Source of the DNA: Thiomonas sp.
Lineage (GTDB): Bacteria > Pseudomonadota > Gammaproteobacteria > Burkholderiales > Burkholderiaceae_C
Assembly: GCA_028706735.1 (NCBI GenBank)
Contig: JAQTVS010000182.1
Span: 1 to 6,003, forward strand
Length of the DNA stretch: 6,003 bases
Reading direction: 5' to 3'
The position numbers and the translations under genes were made by a program. Below the pieces are notes generated by a model. It saw only the letters and a list, made by a program, of their open reading frames with translations, ran no database searches and was not told the DNA's origin. Positions within the stretch are counted from its first letter, which is position 1. Each line of letters starts with the position of its first letter. Below are positions 5,868 through 6,003 of the stretch, in pieces.

Positions 5868-6003
5868 TCAGGGGGATCCCATGAACGGGTGCTCCAGGTG
5901 GATCTCATCGATGCGGCGCATGAGCGCCAGATCGGCCGCACTGGGCGGCCGGGGCAGGGAGTACACCGCACCGCGGCTCATCCCCAGCAGACGCGCCTGC
6001 TGG
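5868..6003 (-). pseudogene. IS3-family orfB N-terminal fragment, disrupted by the IS3-like element
   Basis: Reading the minus strand from 6002, an open frame gives QQARLLGMSRGAVYSLPRP, then ALMRRIDEIHLEHPFMGS. This matches the N-terminal helix-turn-helix and spacer of IS3-family OrfB proteins of the IS407/IS1404 type, where the next residues would normally be RM(L) and so on. Here the frame meets the end of the neighbouring element after one more codon and stops at TGA (5870-5868), which is that element's own terminal TGA. The 5' part lies beyond the window, and the 3' part is not found on the other side of the inserted element. This is a different IS3 subgroup from the element that cut it. 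Only 44 codons are seen, but the motif run is distinctive. Confidence 0.75.

Larger units (their letters stand above)
4072..5870 (-). mobile_element. IS3-like two-ORF insertion sequence with imperfect terminal repeats
   Basis: Two overlapping minus-strand transposase genes are bounded by related ends. The right end, read inward, is TGAGTCAGAATAGTTGTCGC (5870-5851). The left end, read inward from 4072, is GAAGTCAAGCAAGTTGTCGC; 14 of 20 positions agree, including the shared GTTGTCGC block. The total of about 1.8 kb is longer than most IS3 elements (1.2-1.5 kb) because both ORFs are long. The left outer bases are not the usual TG, so that end may be mutated or slightly misplaced. No target duplication is apparent: the bases outside the right end (GGGGGATCCC) do not recur outside the left end. 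The right end cuts another IS3-family transposase gene. Confidence 0.85.

Noticed and set aside
2859..5870. Composite transposon flanked by matching IS elements
   Set aside because: The elements belong to different families (IS5, IS630, IS3-like), their ends do not match each other, and no cargo gene lies between them.

Overview
The window looks like the chromosome of a GC-rich proteobacterium, possibly a betaproteobacterium. That placement rests on base composition and the style of the genes and insertion sequences, and it is only an inference. It splits into an operon on the left and a stack of transposable elements on the right.

Region 1 (about 1-2738, all minus strand) is part of an aryl polyene (APE)-type lipid/pigment operon. 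In transcription order it reads: acyl carrier protein (2705-2415), a COG4648-type membrane protein (2415-1708), a compact AMP-forming acyl/aryl ligase (1685-333), and a FabZ/FabA-like hot-dog dehydratase (336-1). A further gene probably begins at position 4 and runs off the left edge. The genes are tightly packed, with TGATG, 22 bp, ATGA and ATGA junctions, so translation is probably coupled. In the APE model, an aromatic starter is activated by the ligase and loaded onto an acyl carrier protein. The chain is then extended, and the dehydratase helps make the conjugated double bonds. No ketosynthase or ketoreductase lies inside the window.

Region 2 (2739-2858) is a short AT-rich leader upstream of the carrier protein, next to the first insertion.

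Region 3 (2859-6003) holds four different transposon units. The first is a complete IS5-family element (about 2859-3696) with perfect terminal repeats, CTAG at both ends and a transposase split by a -1 frame change at A4G5. The second is an IS630-family remnant (about 3697-4000) that keeps the transposase N-terminus and C-terminus but lacks the middle. The third is a long IS3-like two-ORF element (about 4072-5870, minus strand) with an intact DD35E core. The fourth is a fragment of another IS3-family orfB (5868-6003), cut by the third element's right end and running off the window.

I found no CRISPR array, RNA gene, phage gene or defence system. I do not see a convincing undescribed system. 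The notable feature is the layered IS insertion directly at the 5' end of the APE-type gene block, which may have separated it from the rest of its cluster or changed its transcription.
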